Positions 53,430 to 61,807 of a stretch of 64,000 nucleotides of DNA are shown piece by piece. The translations under genes and the position numbers were made by a program. Source of the DNA: Pseudorhodoferax sp047601025 (GTDB lineage Bacteria; Pseudomonadota; Gammaproteobacteria; Burkholderiales; Burkholderiaceae_C). The DNA lies in the NCBI RefSeq assembly GCF_047601025.1, contig NZ_JASGJZ010000001.1, positions 3,348,001-3,412,000 on the forward strand. Direction: 5' to 3'. Position 1 is the stretch's first letter, and the number at the start of each line of letters is the position of its first letter. Below the pieces are notes generated by a model. It saw only the letters and a list, made by a program, of their open reading frames with translations. It was not told the origin of the DNA and ran no database searches.

Positions 53430-54854
53430 TCACACGGAGCGGTTGCGCGCCAGCGGCGGGTTCTTCGCGAAGTAGCCGCGGATGCCGCGCATGATCGCGT
53501 CGGCCAGGTCGTCCTGGTAGGCGTCGGTGCGCAGGCGGGCTTCCTCGTCCGGGTTGCTGATGAAGGCCGTCTCGACCAGCACGCTCGGGATGTCGGGCGC
53601 CTTCAGCACCGCGAAGCCGGCTTGCTCCACGCGCGGCTTGTGCAGCCGCGCCATGCCGCCGATCTCGCCGAGCACGGCGCTGCCCAGCTTCAGGCTGTCG
53701 TTGATCTGCGCGGTGGTGCTCATGTCCAGCAGCGCCCGCTGCACGTGGGCGTCGTGCGCCTGCACGTTCACGCCGCCGATCAGGTCGGCCTCGTTCTCCT
53801 TGTTGGCCAGCCAGCGCGCGGCCGAGCTGCTGGCGCCGCGCTGGCTCAGCGCGAACACGCTGGCGCCGCGCGCGTCCGGCGTGGTGAAGGCGTCGGCATG
53901 GATGCTGATGAACAGGTCGGCCTGCACGCGGCGGGCCTTCTGCACGCGCGTGCCCAGCGGCACGAAGAAGTCGGCGTCGCGCGTCAGGAAGGCACGCATC
54001 GGGTTGCCGTTGACGCTGCTGGCGTTGATGCGCTCGCGCAGCTTGTGCGCGATGCGCAGCACGATGTCCTTCTCGCGCGTGCCGCGCGCGCCGATCGCGC
54101 CGGGGTCCTCGCCGCCGTGGCCCGGGTCCAGCGCCACGATGATCAGCCGGTCGGTGCGGCTGGGCCGGGCCGGCTGCGCGGGGGGCAGGGCCGGTGGCGG
54201 CGGCGGCTTCGTCGGCGCGGCGGCCAGCGTGCCGTGCGGCAGCGCGGGCGAGGGCGGGCGCGCGGTATCGCCGGGGCCCGGCAGCGGCCTGACCCGGCCG
54301 GGCGGCGGCGAGGGCGTCAGCTCGGGGCCGCTGTGGCGGGCGACCAGCGCGTCCAGCGCATCCGGCGAGGAGGGGGCCGCGCTGCCCGGGGCCTCGCGCA
54401 GGCGCTCGTCGATCAGAGCCTGCAGCGGGTCCTCGGTGTGGGCCGGGTACAGGTCCAGCACCAGCCGGTACTTGTAGGCAGCCACCGGCGCCAGCGAGAA
54501 CACCTGCGGCGAGGCCGCGCGCTTGAGGTCGATCACCAGCCGCACCACGTCGGGCTGGTTCTGGCCCACGCGGATGCGCTCGATGTTCGGGTCGTCCGGT
54601 TGCACGCGGCCGACCAGCTCGCGCAGCGCGGCATCTAGCTCGATGCCCTCGATGTCCACGGCCAGCCGCGGCGGCTCGGGCACGAAGGTCTGCCGGGTGA
54701 CCAGCGGCACGTCGGATTCGAGGGTCACGCGCGAGTATTCCGGCGCCGGCCAGACGCGCACGGCCACGATGCCGGCGCCGCGCGCGGCGTGGGTCACGCC
54801 CAGCAGCAGCACCAGGGCGCCCTGGCCCAGGCCCAGTACGCGGCGGCGCTTCAT
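53430..54854 (-). CDS. amiC: N-acetylmuramoyl-L-alanine amidase (AMIN + Amidase_3)
   Basis: 474 residues. A twin-arginine-like signal (MKRRRVLGLGQGALVLLLG) precedes an AMIN septal-targeting domain (AVRVWPAPEYSRVTLESD), a Pro-rich linker, and a C-terminal zinc amidase with VALDPGHGGEDPGA, ISIHADAF and VETAFISNPDEE. It cleaves the stem peptide from glycan strands during cell separation. ATG 54854 with GAAGG upstream is preferred to 54923, which overlaps the tsaE stop. Order tsaE-amiC is conserved in proteobacteria. Confidence 0.93.
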   Translation of the reverse strand: MKRRRVLGLGQGALVLLLGVTHAARGAGIVAVRVWPAPEYSRVTLESDVPLVTRQTFVPEPPRLAVDIEGIELDAALRELVGRVQPDDPNIERIRVGQNQPDVVRLVIDLKRAASPQVFSLAPVAAYKYRLVLDLYPAHTEDPLQALIDERLREAPGSAAPSSPDALDALVARHSGPELTPSPPPGRVRPLPGPGDTARPPSPALPHGTLAAAPTKPPPPPALPPAQPARPSRTDRLIIVALDPGHGGEDPGAIGARGTREKDIVLRIAHKLRERINASSVNGNPMRAFLTRDADFFVPLGTRVQKARRVQADLFISIHADAFTTPDARGASVFALSQRGASSSAARWLANKENEADLIGGVNVQAHDAHVQRALLDMSTTAQINDSLKLGSAVLGEIGGMARLHKPRVEQAGFAVLKAPDIPSVLVETAFISNPDEEARLRTDAYQDDLADAIMRGIRGYFAKNPPLARNRSV

Positions 54855-54919
54855 CGGCGTGCCTTCGCCCGCACGGGCGGCTGCTGCGGGGCGGGCACCT
54901 TGGGGGGGCCGGCCGGCGC

Positions 54920-55390
54920 TCATGGCGCCAGCCCCTGCAGCAGCGTGCGGCCGAGCGCGGAGCGCGCGGTCACGGTGGCGTCGCGGCTGTCATCGTCGCG
55001 CGGCGCGATGGCGATGTCCAGGTCCGGCACCGGCAGCAGCGCGCCGGCCTTGGCCGGCCATTCCGCGAGCTTCAGGCCGGGGCTGGCGAAGAGGTCGCGC
55101 AGGCCGGCGTCCTCCCACTCGCGCGGGTCGTCGAAACGGTAGAAGTCGAAGTGCCAGGCGTCCAGCGCCGGTTCACGCGCGTCCACGCGGTGCGGCTCCA
55201 CCACGGCGTAGGTCGGGCTCTTGATGCGGCCCTGCACGCCGAGCGCGCGCAGCAGGTGGCGCACCAGCGTGGTCTTGCCGGCGCCCAGGTCGCCGTGCAG
55301 CGCGATGAAGGCCGCGGCGGTGCCGGGCAGTTGTGCGAGCCGCGCCGCAAATGCGGCCGTGGCCGCTTCGTCAGGCCAGTGCAGGGTCAA
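54920..55390 (-). CDS. tsaE: tRNA threonylcarbamoyladenosine biosynthesis ATPase TsaE
   Basis: 156 residues with P-loop ALHGDLGAGKTTLVRHLL, KSPTYAVVEPH and WHFDFYRFDDPREWEDAG. TsaE is the ATPase that drives the TsaB-TsaD complex making t6A37 on ANN-decoding tRNAs. No ATG or GTG precedes the family start, so TTG 55390 (TLTLHWPDEAAT) is the best start; this is uncommon. It is divergent from queG over a 75-bp gap. Confidence 0.9.
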   Translation of the reverse strand: MTLHWPDEAATAAFAARLAQLPGTAAAFIALHGDLGAGKTTLVRHLLRALGVQGRIKSPTYAVVEPHRVDAREPALDAWHFDFYRFDDPREWEDAGLRDLFASPGLKLAEWPAKAGALLPVPDLDIAIAPRDDDSRDATVTARSALGRTLLQGLAP

Positions 55391-55453
55391 GGTGTCGGGG
55401 GAGGGAGGGGCGCCGCCGTCCGCCCGGAGGGCATTTGCCCGGAGGGCGGTTTC

Positions 55454-55459
55454 TACAAT
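55454..55459 (+). promoter_or_regulatory. queG -10 box, probable leaderless start
   Basis: TACAAT lies 6 bp before GTG 55466, with GCCCGGAGGGC repeated twice just upstream and no good -35 hexamer. Transcription would begin at or beside the start codon. Confidence 0.4.
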
Positions 55460-55465
55460 CGGCGG

Positions 55466-56578
55466 GTGGCGGCTGCTGTGGTTCAGATCGATGCTCTCCA
55501 GCTGGTGTCCCGCATCCGGGGCTGGGCCAGCGCGCTGGGATTCTCCCAAATCGGCGTGGCCCCCGTGGATTTGTCGTCGGCAGAGCCGGGTTTTGCGGCC
55601 TGGCTGGCGCAGGGCTTCCACGGCGAGATGGGCTACATGGCCGCGCACGGCATGAAGCGCGCCCGCCCGGCCGAGCTGGTGCCGGGCACGCTCAGCGTGC
55701 TGACCGCGCGCATGGACTACCTGCCGCGCGGCACGCCGCCCGACTGGCAGGCGCGCGAGCTGGCGCGCCTGCAGCGCCCCGGCGAGGCCATCGTCTCGGT
55801 CTACGCCCGCGGCCGCGACTACCACAAGGTGCTGCGCGCGCGGCTGCAGAAGCTGGCCGAGCGCATCGCCGACGAGGTCGGCCCGCTGGGCTTTCGCGTG
55901 TTCACCGATTCGGCGCCGGTGCTGGAGGCCGAGCTCGCCGCGCGCAGCGGCCAGGGCTGGCGCGGCAAGCACACGCTGGTGCTGGACCGCGGCGGCGGCT
56001 CGATGTTCTTCCTCGGCGAGATCTACCTGGACATCGCGCTGCCGGCCAGCGCGCCGGTGGGCGCGCACTGCGGCAGCTGCAGCGCCTGCATCGCCGCCTG
56101 CCCCACGGGGGCCATCGTCGCGCCGCACCGGCTGGATGCGCGGCGCTGCATCTCCTACCTCACGATCGAGCATCCGGGGGCGATCCCGGCGCCGCTGCGC
56201 CCGCTGCTGGCCAACCGCATCTACGGCTGCGACGACTGCCAGCTCGCCTGCCCCTGGAACAAGTTCGCGCGCACCGCGACGCTGGCGGACTTCGACGTGC
56301 GCGAAGGGCTGGTCGGCAGCACCCTGGTGCAGCTGTTCGGCTGGAGCGAGGACGAATTCCTGCGCCGCACCGAAGGCAGCCCGATCCGCCGCATCGGCCA
56401 CGAGCGCTGGCTGCGCAACATCGCCGTGGCGCTGGGCAATGCGCTGCGCGCGTCGGGCGACGGCGAGCGGCCGGCGCTGCGCGGCGCGCTGCAGGCGCGC
56501 GCCGGGCATCCCAGCGCGCTGGTGCGCGAGCACGTGGCCTGGGCGCTGGATCAGGGCGAGGGCGGCGCGCCGGACTGA
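55466..56578 (+). CDS. queG: epoxyqueuosine reductase
   Basis: 370 residues. QueG reduces epoxyqueuosine to queuosine in tRNA using cobalamin and two Fe4S4 clusters. Cluster ligands are CGSCSACIAACPTGA and CDDCQLACPWNK; the C-terminus has the HEAT-like RNNIAVALGNAL-type segment. Start GTG 55466 (or 55478); a TACAAT -10 box ends at 55459, only 6 bp before it, so the mRNA may be leaderless. It begins the conserved queG-tsaE-amiC-mutL-miaA neighbourhood. Confidence 0.94.
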   Translation: MAAAVVQIDALQLVSRIRGWASALGFSQIGVAPVDLSSAEPGFAAWLAQGFHGEMGYMAAHGMKRARPAELVPGTLSVLTARMDYLPRGTPPDWQARELARLQRPGEAIVSVYARGRDYHKVLRARLQKLAERIADEVGPLGFRVFTDSAPVLEAELAARSGQGWRGKHTLVLDRGGGSMFFLGEIYLDIALPASAPVGAHCGSCSACIAACPTGAIVAPHRLDARRCISYLTIEHPGAIPAPLRPLLANRIYGCDDCQLACPWNKFARTATLADFDVREGLVGSTLVQLFGWSEDEFLRRTEGSPIRRIGHERWLRNIAVALGNALRASGDGERPALRGALQARAGHPSALVREHVAWALDQGEGGAPD

Positions 56579-57603
56579 CGGTCGCCCTGCGCCGCGCGGA
56601 ACGCCCCCGGCGCCATGCCGGTCCACTGCCGGAACGCGCGGGCGAAGCTCTTCTCGTTGCGAAAGCCCACCGCCAGCGCGATCTGCTGGATCGAGCGCCG
56701 GGTGCGGCGCAGCAGCTCGGCCGCCTGCTCGTGCCGCACCTGGTCCTTCAGCCCCTGCAGCGACAGGCCCTCGGCCTGCAGCTGGCGGTGCAGCGTGCGC
56801 GTGGACACGTGCAGCAGCGCGGCCACCGCCTCGGCGGTACCGGCCTCGGCCTGCGTGCGCAGCAGCGTGCGCACGCGCCGGCCCAGCAGCCGGTCGCGCC
56901 GGTACGGCAGCACCGTCAGCGGCAGCGCGCGGCCGAGCATGCTGCGCAGCGCGGGCTCGTCGCGCACCAGCTGCAGCGCCAGGTACTGCGCGTCGAAGCG
57001 GTAGCCGGCCCGCGCCGTGCCGAAGCGCACGCGGCCGGGGAACATCAGCGGGTAGGCCTCGGCATGCGGCGGCGGCGCGAACGGGAAGCTGGCCTCCAGC
57101 AGCGGCAGCCGCGAGTCGATGGCCCAGCTGGCGTAGCCGTGCGCGAAGCGCAGCAGCGACACCAGGCAGAACTCGCGCAGCGGCCCGAGGTCCCGCCGTT
57201 CCTCGATCGACAGCTCGGCGACGCCGCCCGCCACCTGCAGGTGCAGCAGCACGTCGTCCACCAGCAGCCGGTGGTGGCGGCACCAGCGCTTGAGCGCCAC
57301 GCCCAGGTCCGGCGCGGTCAGCGAGGCGCGGCACAGCATGCCGTAGCTGCCCCAGGGCAGGCGGCGGCCGAACCAGCCCAGGGCCTCGTCGTCCAGCTCC
57401 TGCATCGCGTGCGCGCTCAGCGCCTCGAACTGCGCGGCCGTCACGCGTGCACCGGGGCGGGCCAGCTCGTGCGGCGCGATCTGTACCGCGCGCAGCGCCG
57501 CCGCCGGGTCGCGGCCGTGGCGTTCGTAGCCCTGCACGATGGCCTGCACGAAGGCCATCGGCGTGGCGGCGCGGGCCGCGCCGGGAGGCGTTCTGGGCGT
57601 CAT
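56551..57603 (-). CDS. AraC-family transcriptional regulator (ArcA/OruR-like)
   Basis: 350 residues: an N-terminal Arabinose_bd-type ligand domain (FVQAIVQGYERHGRDPAAAL) and a C-terminal AraC double helix-turn-helix: AVAALLHVSTRTLHRQLQAE, then IQQIALAVGFRNEKSFARAF. It is divergent from the isovaleryl-CoA dehydrogenase gene with 97 bp between starts and probably regulates it. Its 3' end overlaps queG's by 28 bp, convergent. An ATG at 57627 is an alternative start. Confidence 0.9.
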   Translation of the reverse strand: MTPRTPPGAARAATPMAFVQAIVQGYERHGRDPAAALRAVQIAPHELARPGARVTAAQFEALSAHAMQELDDEALGWFGRRLPWGSYGMLCRASLTAPDLGVALKRWCRHHRLLVDDVLLHLQVAGGVAELSIEERRDLGPLREFCLVSLLRFAHGYASWAIDSRLPLLEASFPFAPPPHAEAYPLMFPGRVRFGTARAGYRFDAQYLALQLVRDEPALRSMLGRALPLTVLPYRRDRLLGRRVRTLLRTQAEAGTAEAVAALLHVSTRTLHRQLQAEGLSLQGLKDQVRHEQAAELLRRTRRSIQQIALAVGFRNEKSFARAFRQWTGMAPGAFRAAQGDRQSGAPPSP

Positions 57604-57700
57604 GGGCGTGGCACGATCGGCAACCATTGTGGCGCCAAGTGTCCGCTGCATCGGCGTAAGCTGCGGCCCGGCATCCCGCCTTCCTTCAGGAGACTCCCGC

Positions 57701-58882
57701 ATGCCCACCTCCCACCTGCCCGGCCTGGACTTCGGCCTGGGCGAGACCATCGATGCGCTGCGCGACGCCGTCGCCGCCTTCTGCGCCGAGGAGATCGCGC
57801 CGCGCGCCGCCGCGATCGACCGCGACAACCAGTTCCCGCGGGACCTGTGGGCCAAGCTCGGCGCGCTGGGCTTGCACGGCATGACGGTCGGGGAGGAATA
57901 CGGCGGCACCGGCCTGGGCTACCTGGCCCACATCGTGGCCATGGAGGAGGTCTCGCGCGCCTCGGCGTCGGTCGGCCTGTCCTACGGCGCGCACTCCAAC
58001 CTGTGCGTGAACCAGATCCACCGCAATGGCAGCGCCGCGCAGAAGGCCAGGTACCTGCCCAGGCTGGTCAGCGGCGAGCACGTGGGCGCGCTGGCCATGA
58101 GCGAGCCCGGCGCCGGCTCCGACGTGGTCGGCATGCAGCTGCGGGCCGACCGCAAGGACGGCTACTACGTGCTCAACGGCGGCAAGATGTGGATCACCAA
58201 CGGCGGCGACGCCGACACGCTGGTGATCTACGCCAAGACCGAGCCCGAGCTGGGCGCGCGCGGCATGACGGCCTTCATCGTCGAGAAGGGCTTCCCCGGC
58301 TTCACCGCCGGCGCCAAGCTGGACAAGCTGGGCATGCGCGGCAGCAACACCTACCCGCTGTTCTTCGACAACTGCGAGGTGCCCGAGCAGAACGTGCTGG
58401 GCGGCGAAGGCATGGGCGCCAGGGTGCTGATGAGCGGGCTGGACTACGAGCGCGCCGTGCTGTCCGGCGGACCGCTGGGCATCATGGCCGCCTGCATGGA
58501 CGCCGTCGTGCCCTACGTGCACGAGCGCCGGCAGTTCGGCCAGCCCATCGGCGAGTTCCAGCTGATGCAGGGCAAGCTCGCCGACATGTACAGCACCTGG
58601 CAGGCCACGCGCGCCTACGTCTACGCCGTGGGCCAGGCGGCCGACCGCGCCGGCCACGCGCGCAGCTTCCGCAAGGACGCGGCCGGCGCCATCCTGTACT
58701 CGGCCGAAAAGGCGACCTGGATGGCCGGCGAGGCGATCCAGGCGCTGGGCGGCGTGGGCTACACCAGGGACTTCCCGGTCGAACGCCTGTGGCGCGACGC
58801 CAAGCTGTACGAGATCGGCGCCGGCACCAGCGAGATCCGGCGCATGCTGATCGGCCGCGAACTGTTCGCCGAGACCGCCTGA
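57701..58882 (+). CDS. isovaleryl-CoA dehydrogenase
   Basis: 393 residues, standard length. FAD/substrate loop MSEPGAGSDVVGM, NGGKMWITNGGDA, and GLDYERAVLSGGPLGIM, the isovaleryl-type segment with the catalytic Glu in helix G. It ends with ALGGVGYTRDFPVERLWRDA and GTSEIRRMLIGREL. It catalyses the third step of leucine degradation, giving 3-methylcrotonyl-CoA. AGGAG precedes ATG 57701. The usual partner genes (methylcrotonyl-CoA carboxylase) are not next to it here. Confidence 0.9.
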   Translation: MPTSHLPGLDFGLGETIDALRDAVAAFCAEEIAPRAAAIDRDNQFPRDLWAKLGALGLHGMTVGEEYGGTGLGYLAHIVAMEEVSRASASVGLSYGAHSNLCVNQIHRNGSAAQKARYLPRLVSGEHVGALAMSEPGAGSDVVGMQLRADRKDGYYVLNGGKMWITNGGDADTLVIYAKTEPELGARGMTAFIVEKGFPGFTAGAKLDKLGMRGSNTYPLFFDNCEVPEQNVLGGEGMGARVLMSGLDYERAVLSGGPLGIMAACMDAVVPYVHERRQFGQPIGEFQLMQGKLADMYSTWQATRAYVYAVGQAADRAGHARSFRKDAAGAILYSAEKATWMAGEAIQALGGVGYTRDFPVERLWRDAKLYEIGAGTSEIRRMLIGRELFAETA

Positions 58883-59203
58883 GTCCGGCCTGCCGCGCGG
58901 GCGGCGTGCCTGCCCGGCGCCTGCCACGCCCGTCGCCGGGGGGGCCTGCGATCCGTCCAGCCCGGCTGGCCACGGCGCCATGCCGTGGCGGCTGCGCGCG
59001 GGTCGGCGGCATGGTGCAGGTCTGCTATATAAACCAGTGCTGCGCCGGGCTCCGGGCCGGGCTGCCAGGAAACCGCGTGCCGGAAGGCGGGTCATTGGGC
59101 GATTTCCGGGCAGTCAAGTGCTGGGACAGGTCCATATTTCGACACTTGGGTATCGGGCGTACTGGTCGCTTGGTTCACATGGCGGACTATCTCGGGAGGC
59201 AAC
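58883..59203. other. intergenic stretch with hairpin and IclR-type site
   Basis: No gene is seen. GCCACGG / CCGTGGC (58969-58989) forms a perfect 7-bp hairpin that may end the dehydrogenase transcript. The text becomes AT-richer near TATATAAAC (59028) and 59129-59145 holds GGTCCATATTTCGACAC, related to the two operator-like sites downstream of the IclR gene. Confidence 0.45.
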
Positions 59204-60001
59204 ATGCGTGAGGAGATCGAGGTGCCGATGACGGTCGGTGCACAGACGCTTCGGCGTGGCCTGGCTGTCTTGCGCCTGCTCACGCAGGTCGGGCCGTCCG
59301 GCCTGCGGATGCTCGAGATCACGCGCCGGCTGGAGCTGAACAAGGCCACGGTGATTCGTTTGACGAAGACGCTGGTCGACGAGGGCTTCGTGTTGCACGA
59401 CCGGCAATCCGGCCGCTACCGGCTGGGCCCCGAGGCATTTGCGGTCGGCCTGGCGGCCGAGGACAGCTATCAGCTGCAGCGTTTGGTCGCGCCGACCCTG
59501 CGGGGCTTGGCCAACGAGTCCGGCGACACCGTGTTTTTCTCGGTGCTGCACGGCTGCGAGACCATTTGCCTGTCTCGCGACGAGGGTTACTTCCCCATCA
59601 AGAACCAGCTCGTGAAGGCCGGCGACCGGTGGCCCCTGGGCGTCGGAGCGGGGGCGGCCGCGCTGCTCGCCGCCTTGTCGGACGACGAGATCGAAGATGC
59701 CCTGCGGCGCACGGCTCCGGTCCGCAGCACGCAGTTCCCGCGCTGTACCGACCAGGCCATCCGGCGTCTGATCCAGGAGACGCGCGAGAACGGCTACTGC
59801 ATCAATCCCGGCCTGGTGCTCGAAGACAGCTGGGCGGTGGGCGTGCCCGTCTACGACTTCGAAGGCCGGCCGGTCGCATCGATCAGCATCGCCGCCATCA
59901 GGTCCCGGATCGAAGGCGCCAAGGGAATCTACCTCGGCAACCGCCTGATGCAGGCGAGTCAAGACCTCACCCAGCAGCAAGCGGCCGAAAAGGCCTCGTG
60001 A
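59204..60001 (+). CDS. IclR-family transcriptional regulator
   Basis: 265 residues with N-terminal winged helix-turn-helix (RGLAVLRLLTQVGPSGLRML, EITRRLELNKATVIRL) and an IclR ligand domain: GDTVFFSVLHGCETICL, GVGAGAAALLAALSDDEIED and YDFEGRPVASISIAA. GGGAGG precedes the ATG. It lies upstream of the TRAP receptor-thiolase-ligase operon, same strand. Palindromic GGTTCATATAT-type sites before that operon and before this gene are likely its operators. Confidence 0.92.
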   Translation: MREEIEVPMTVGAQTLRRGLAVLRLLTQVGPSGLRMLEITRRLELNKATVIRLTKTLVDEGFVLHDRQSGRYRLGPEAFAVGLAAEDSYQLQRLVAPTLRGLANESGDTVFFSVLHGCETICLSRDEGYFPIKNQLVKAGDRWPLGVGAGAAALLAALSDDEIEDALRRTAPVRSTQFPRCTDQAIRRLIQETRENGYCINPGLVLEDSWAVGVPVYDFEGRPVASISIAAIRSRIEGAKGIYLGNRLMQASQDLTQQQAAEKAS

Positions 60002-60349
60002 CAAGCGGTCGCCTGGTCGCCCGGAGGGCGCCCGGGCCGCCGCCACGGCGGCGCTGAGCCCTGCGCGTGTTCGGCGCCTCTGACGTACTCGCCTGCGGTG
60101 AAGCCCGCCTGCAGGCGCCGCGGGCCCGTTCGGCCTGAAACCCCCATGGCTCCCAGGAGCGCACCGCGCTGCAGTTCGACGCGATCGCTGCTGCACGTGC
60201 GCCGGGTTCGCGTTCAGTCCTGCGGTGGCACGAGAGGCCTGCGCAGTGCTGGCAGCACGCCTCGGCAAGTGGCGTGAGCGGCCGCTGCGGCCGTCTCCAT
60301 CGCGCTGACCGGCGGATGGCGGGTTCCACAGCGATCATGCAATCCTGAT
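60002..60349. other. gene-free stretch after the IclR gene
   Basis: High-GC, no convincing gene in any frame. It probably contains the 3' end of the regulator transcript; no T-tract terminator was found. Confidence 0.4.
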
Positions 60350-60368
60350 TGGTTCATATATAGGACCA
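60350..60368. promoter_or_regulatory. IclR-type operator candidate 1
   Basis: TGGTTCATATATAGGACCA is an imperfect palindrome (arms TGGTTC / GGACCA around ATATATA). The same GGTTCATATAT core recurs at 60505, and a weaker one occurs upstream of the IclR gene. Confidence 0.5.
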
Positions 60369-60412
60369 TTTGAGCATGAAAACCCCAACAGAGTGGGGCA
60401 CATAGTGAACCG

Positions 60413-60438
60413 GAAAATGCAGAAACTCCTGCAATTTC
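60413..60438. repeat. inverted repeat in the TRAP operon upstream region
   Basis: GAAAATGCAG (60413-60422) and CTGCAATTTC (60429-60438) pair at 9 of 10 positions around 6 bases. It lies between the two IclR-type sites, in DNA that is AT-richer than the surroundings. Confidence 0.5.
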
Positions 60439-60504
60439 ATGAATGGGATGGCGCCAGTTTGTCTACCATCGATCCCATACAGAGCCTGATGGGTGAATCC
60501 AAAA

Positions 60505-60521
60505 GGTTCATATATTGATCC
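60505..60521. promoter_or_regulatory. IclR-type operator candidate 2
   Basis: GGTTCATATATTGATCC has arms GGTTCA / TGATCC matching at 5 of 6 positions around TATAT. It is 155 bp from candidate 1 and 240 bp before the TRAP receptor ATG, with a possible promoter (TACAAG) just after. Confidence 0.5.
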
Positions 60522-60761
60522 AATCTACAAGATCAAAGGACGAGACATGGCCAGATGCGGGAACGACGGCATGGTGATCGGCACCGGGGCCGGCAGCCAC
60601 GGCCAGCCACCCGACCCGCGTGTTCGGGGCCTGTTCCGGGCGTGCGGCGACGCCCGATCCATCACGAGGGCGACGCTGGTCGTCCTCGGCGGTCTGGCCG
60701 CGTGCTGCGCCTGACCGCCTCTTCGCTGCCCCCCTTTTTCACAACCACAGGAGATGAACCT

Positions 60762-61772
60762 ATGAACGCTTCTCGACGTAGCGTGCTGAAGGCCACCGGC
60801 GCCGCCGGACTGGTCGGCATTGCTGGCCGCACAGCCTTGGCGCAAGCCGGCGCCTTCAACTACAAGCTGGGCACCAATGTGCCGGTGACGCACACGATCG
60901 CGATCCGCCTGAACGAGGCCACCGAGAAGATCAGGGCCGAGACCAGCGGCAAGGTCAACATCCGCGTGTTTCCCAGCGGGCAGCTCGGCTCGGACACGGA
61001 CATGCTCAGCCAGGTCCGCTCTGGCGGCATCCAGTTCCTGACGCTGCCGGGGCTGATCCTCGCGAATCTCGTGCCGATGGCTTCACTCAACAGCGTCGGC
61101 TTCATCTTTCCCGACTATCCCTCCGTCTGGAAGGCGATGGACGCGGATCTCGGGCAATACATCCGTTCGCACATCGCCAAGGCGAATCTCGTCTGCTTCG
61201 AGAAGGTCTGGGACAACGGCTTCCGCCAGATCACGTCCAACAAGCCCATCGCCGGCCCGCGCGACCTGGTCGACCTGAAGATCCGCGTCCCGCCGGCGCC
61301 GCTGCTGGTGTCCCTGTTCAAGGCGTTGAAGGCAGCCCCGACGCCGATCAACTTCAACGAGCTCTACAGCTCCCTGCAGACCCGGGTGGTCGAGGCCCAG
61401 GAAAACCCGCTGGCCATCATCGCGACCGCCAAGCTCTACGAGGTGCAGAAGTCCTGCGCATTGACCAACCATGGCTGGGACGGCTATTGGCTGCTGGGGA
61501 ACAAGCGTGCCTTCGAGGCGCTTCCCGAGCCGTTGCGCGAAATCGTCAACAAGCATCTCAACGATGCCGCGATGGCCCAGCGCCAAGACAGCGAGAAGCT
61601 GGCCGTGTCACTGCAACAGGAACTGACGGCCAAAGGCCTGGCATTCAACAAGCCGGACTCGGCCGCATTCCGCGCCGCGCTGCAGGAAGCCAAGTTCTAT
61701 GCGGAGTGGAAATCCAAGTTCGGCGGCGAAGCCTGGGAGCGGCTGGAAGCCGCCGTCGGCAAGCTGGCCTGA
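60762..61772 (+). CDS. TRAP transporter substrate-binding protein (DctP), orphan
   Basis: 336 residues. The N-terminus NASRRSVLKATGAAGLVGIA is a twin-arginine signal, cleaved near ALAQAG. The mature protein has the DctP layout: ATEKIRAETSGKVNIRVFPS, GQLGSDTDM, LVDLKIRVPPAPLL with the carboxylate-binding Arg, and NFNELYSSLQTRVVEAQENP. AGGAG precedes ATG 60762. No DctQM genes adjoin it. It leads an operon with a thiolase-like enzyme and ligase, so its ligand is probably their acid substrate. Confidence 0.92.
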   Translation: MNASRRSVLKATGAAGLVGIAGRTALAQAGAFNYKLGTNVPVTHTIAIRLNEATEKIRAETSGKVNIRVFPSGQLGSDTDMLSQVRSGGIQFLTLPGLILANLVPMASLNSVGFIFPDYPSVWKAMDADLGQYIRSHIAKANLVCFEKVWDNGFRQITSNKPIAGPRDLVDLKIRVPPAPLLVSLFKALKAAPTPINFNELYSSLQTRVVEAQENPLAIIATAKLYEVQKSCALTNHGWDGYWLLGNKRAFEALPEPLREIVNKHLNDAAMAQRQDSEKLAVSLQQELTAKGLAFNKPDSAAFRAALQEAKFYAEWKSKFGGEAWERLEAAVGKLA

Positions 61773-61807
61773 TTCCTTCCTACTGGTTTTCAACGAGGAG
61801 ACGTTCG

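Noticed and set aside
60493..60714. 73-codon plus-strand frame before the TRAP receptor
   Set aside because: No family resemblance; its start overlaps the operator-like palindrome and it lacks a good ribosome site. Could be a leader peptide, but nothing supports it.
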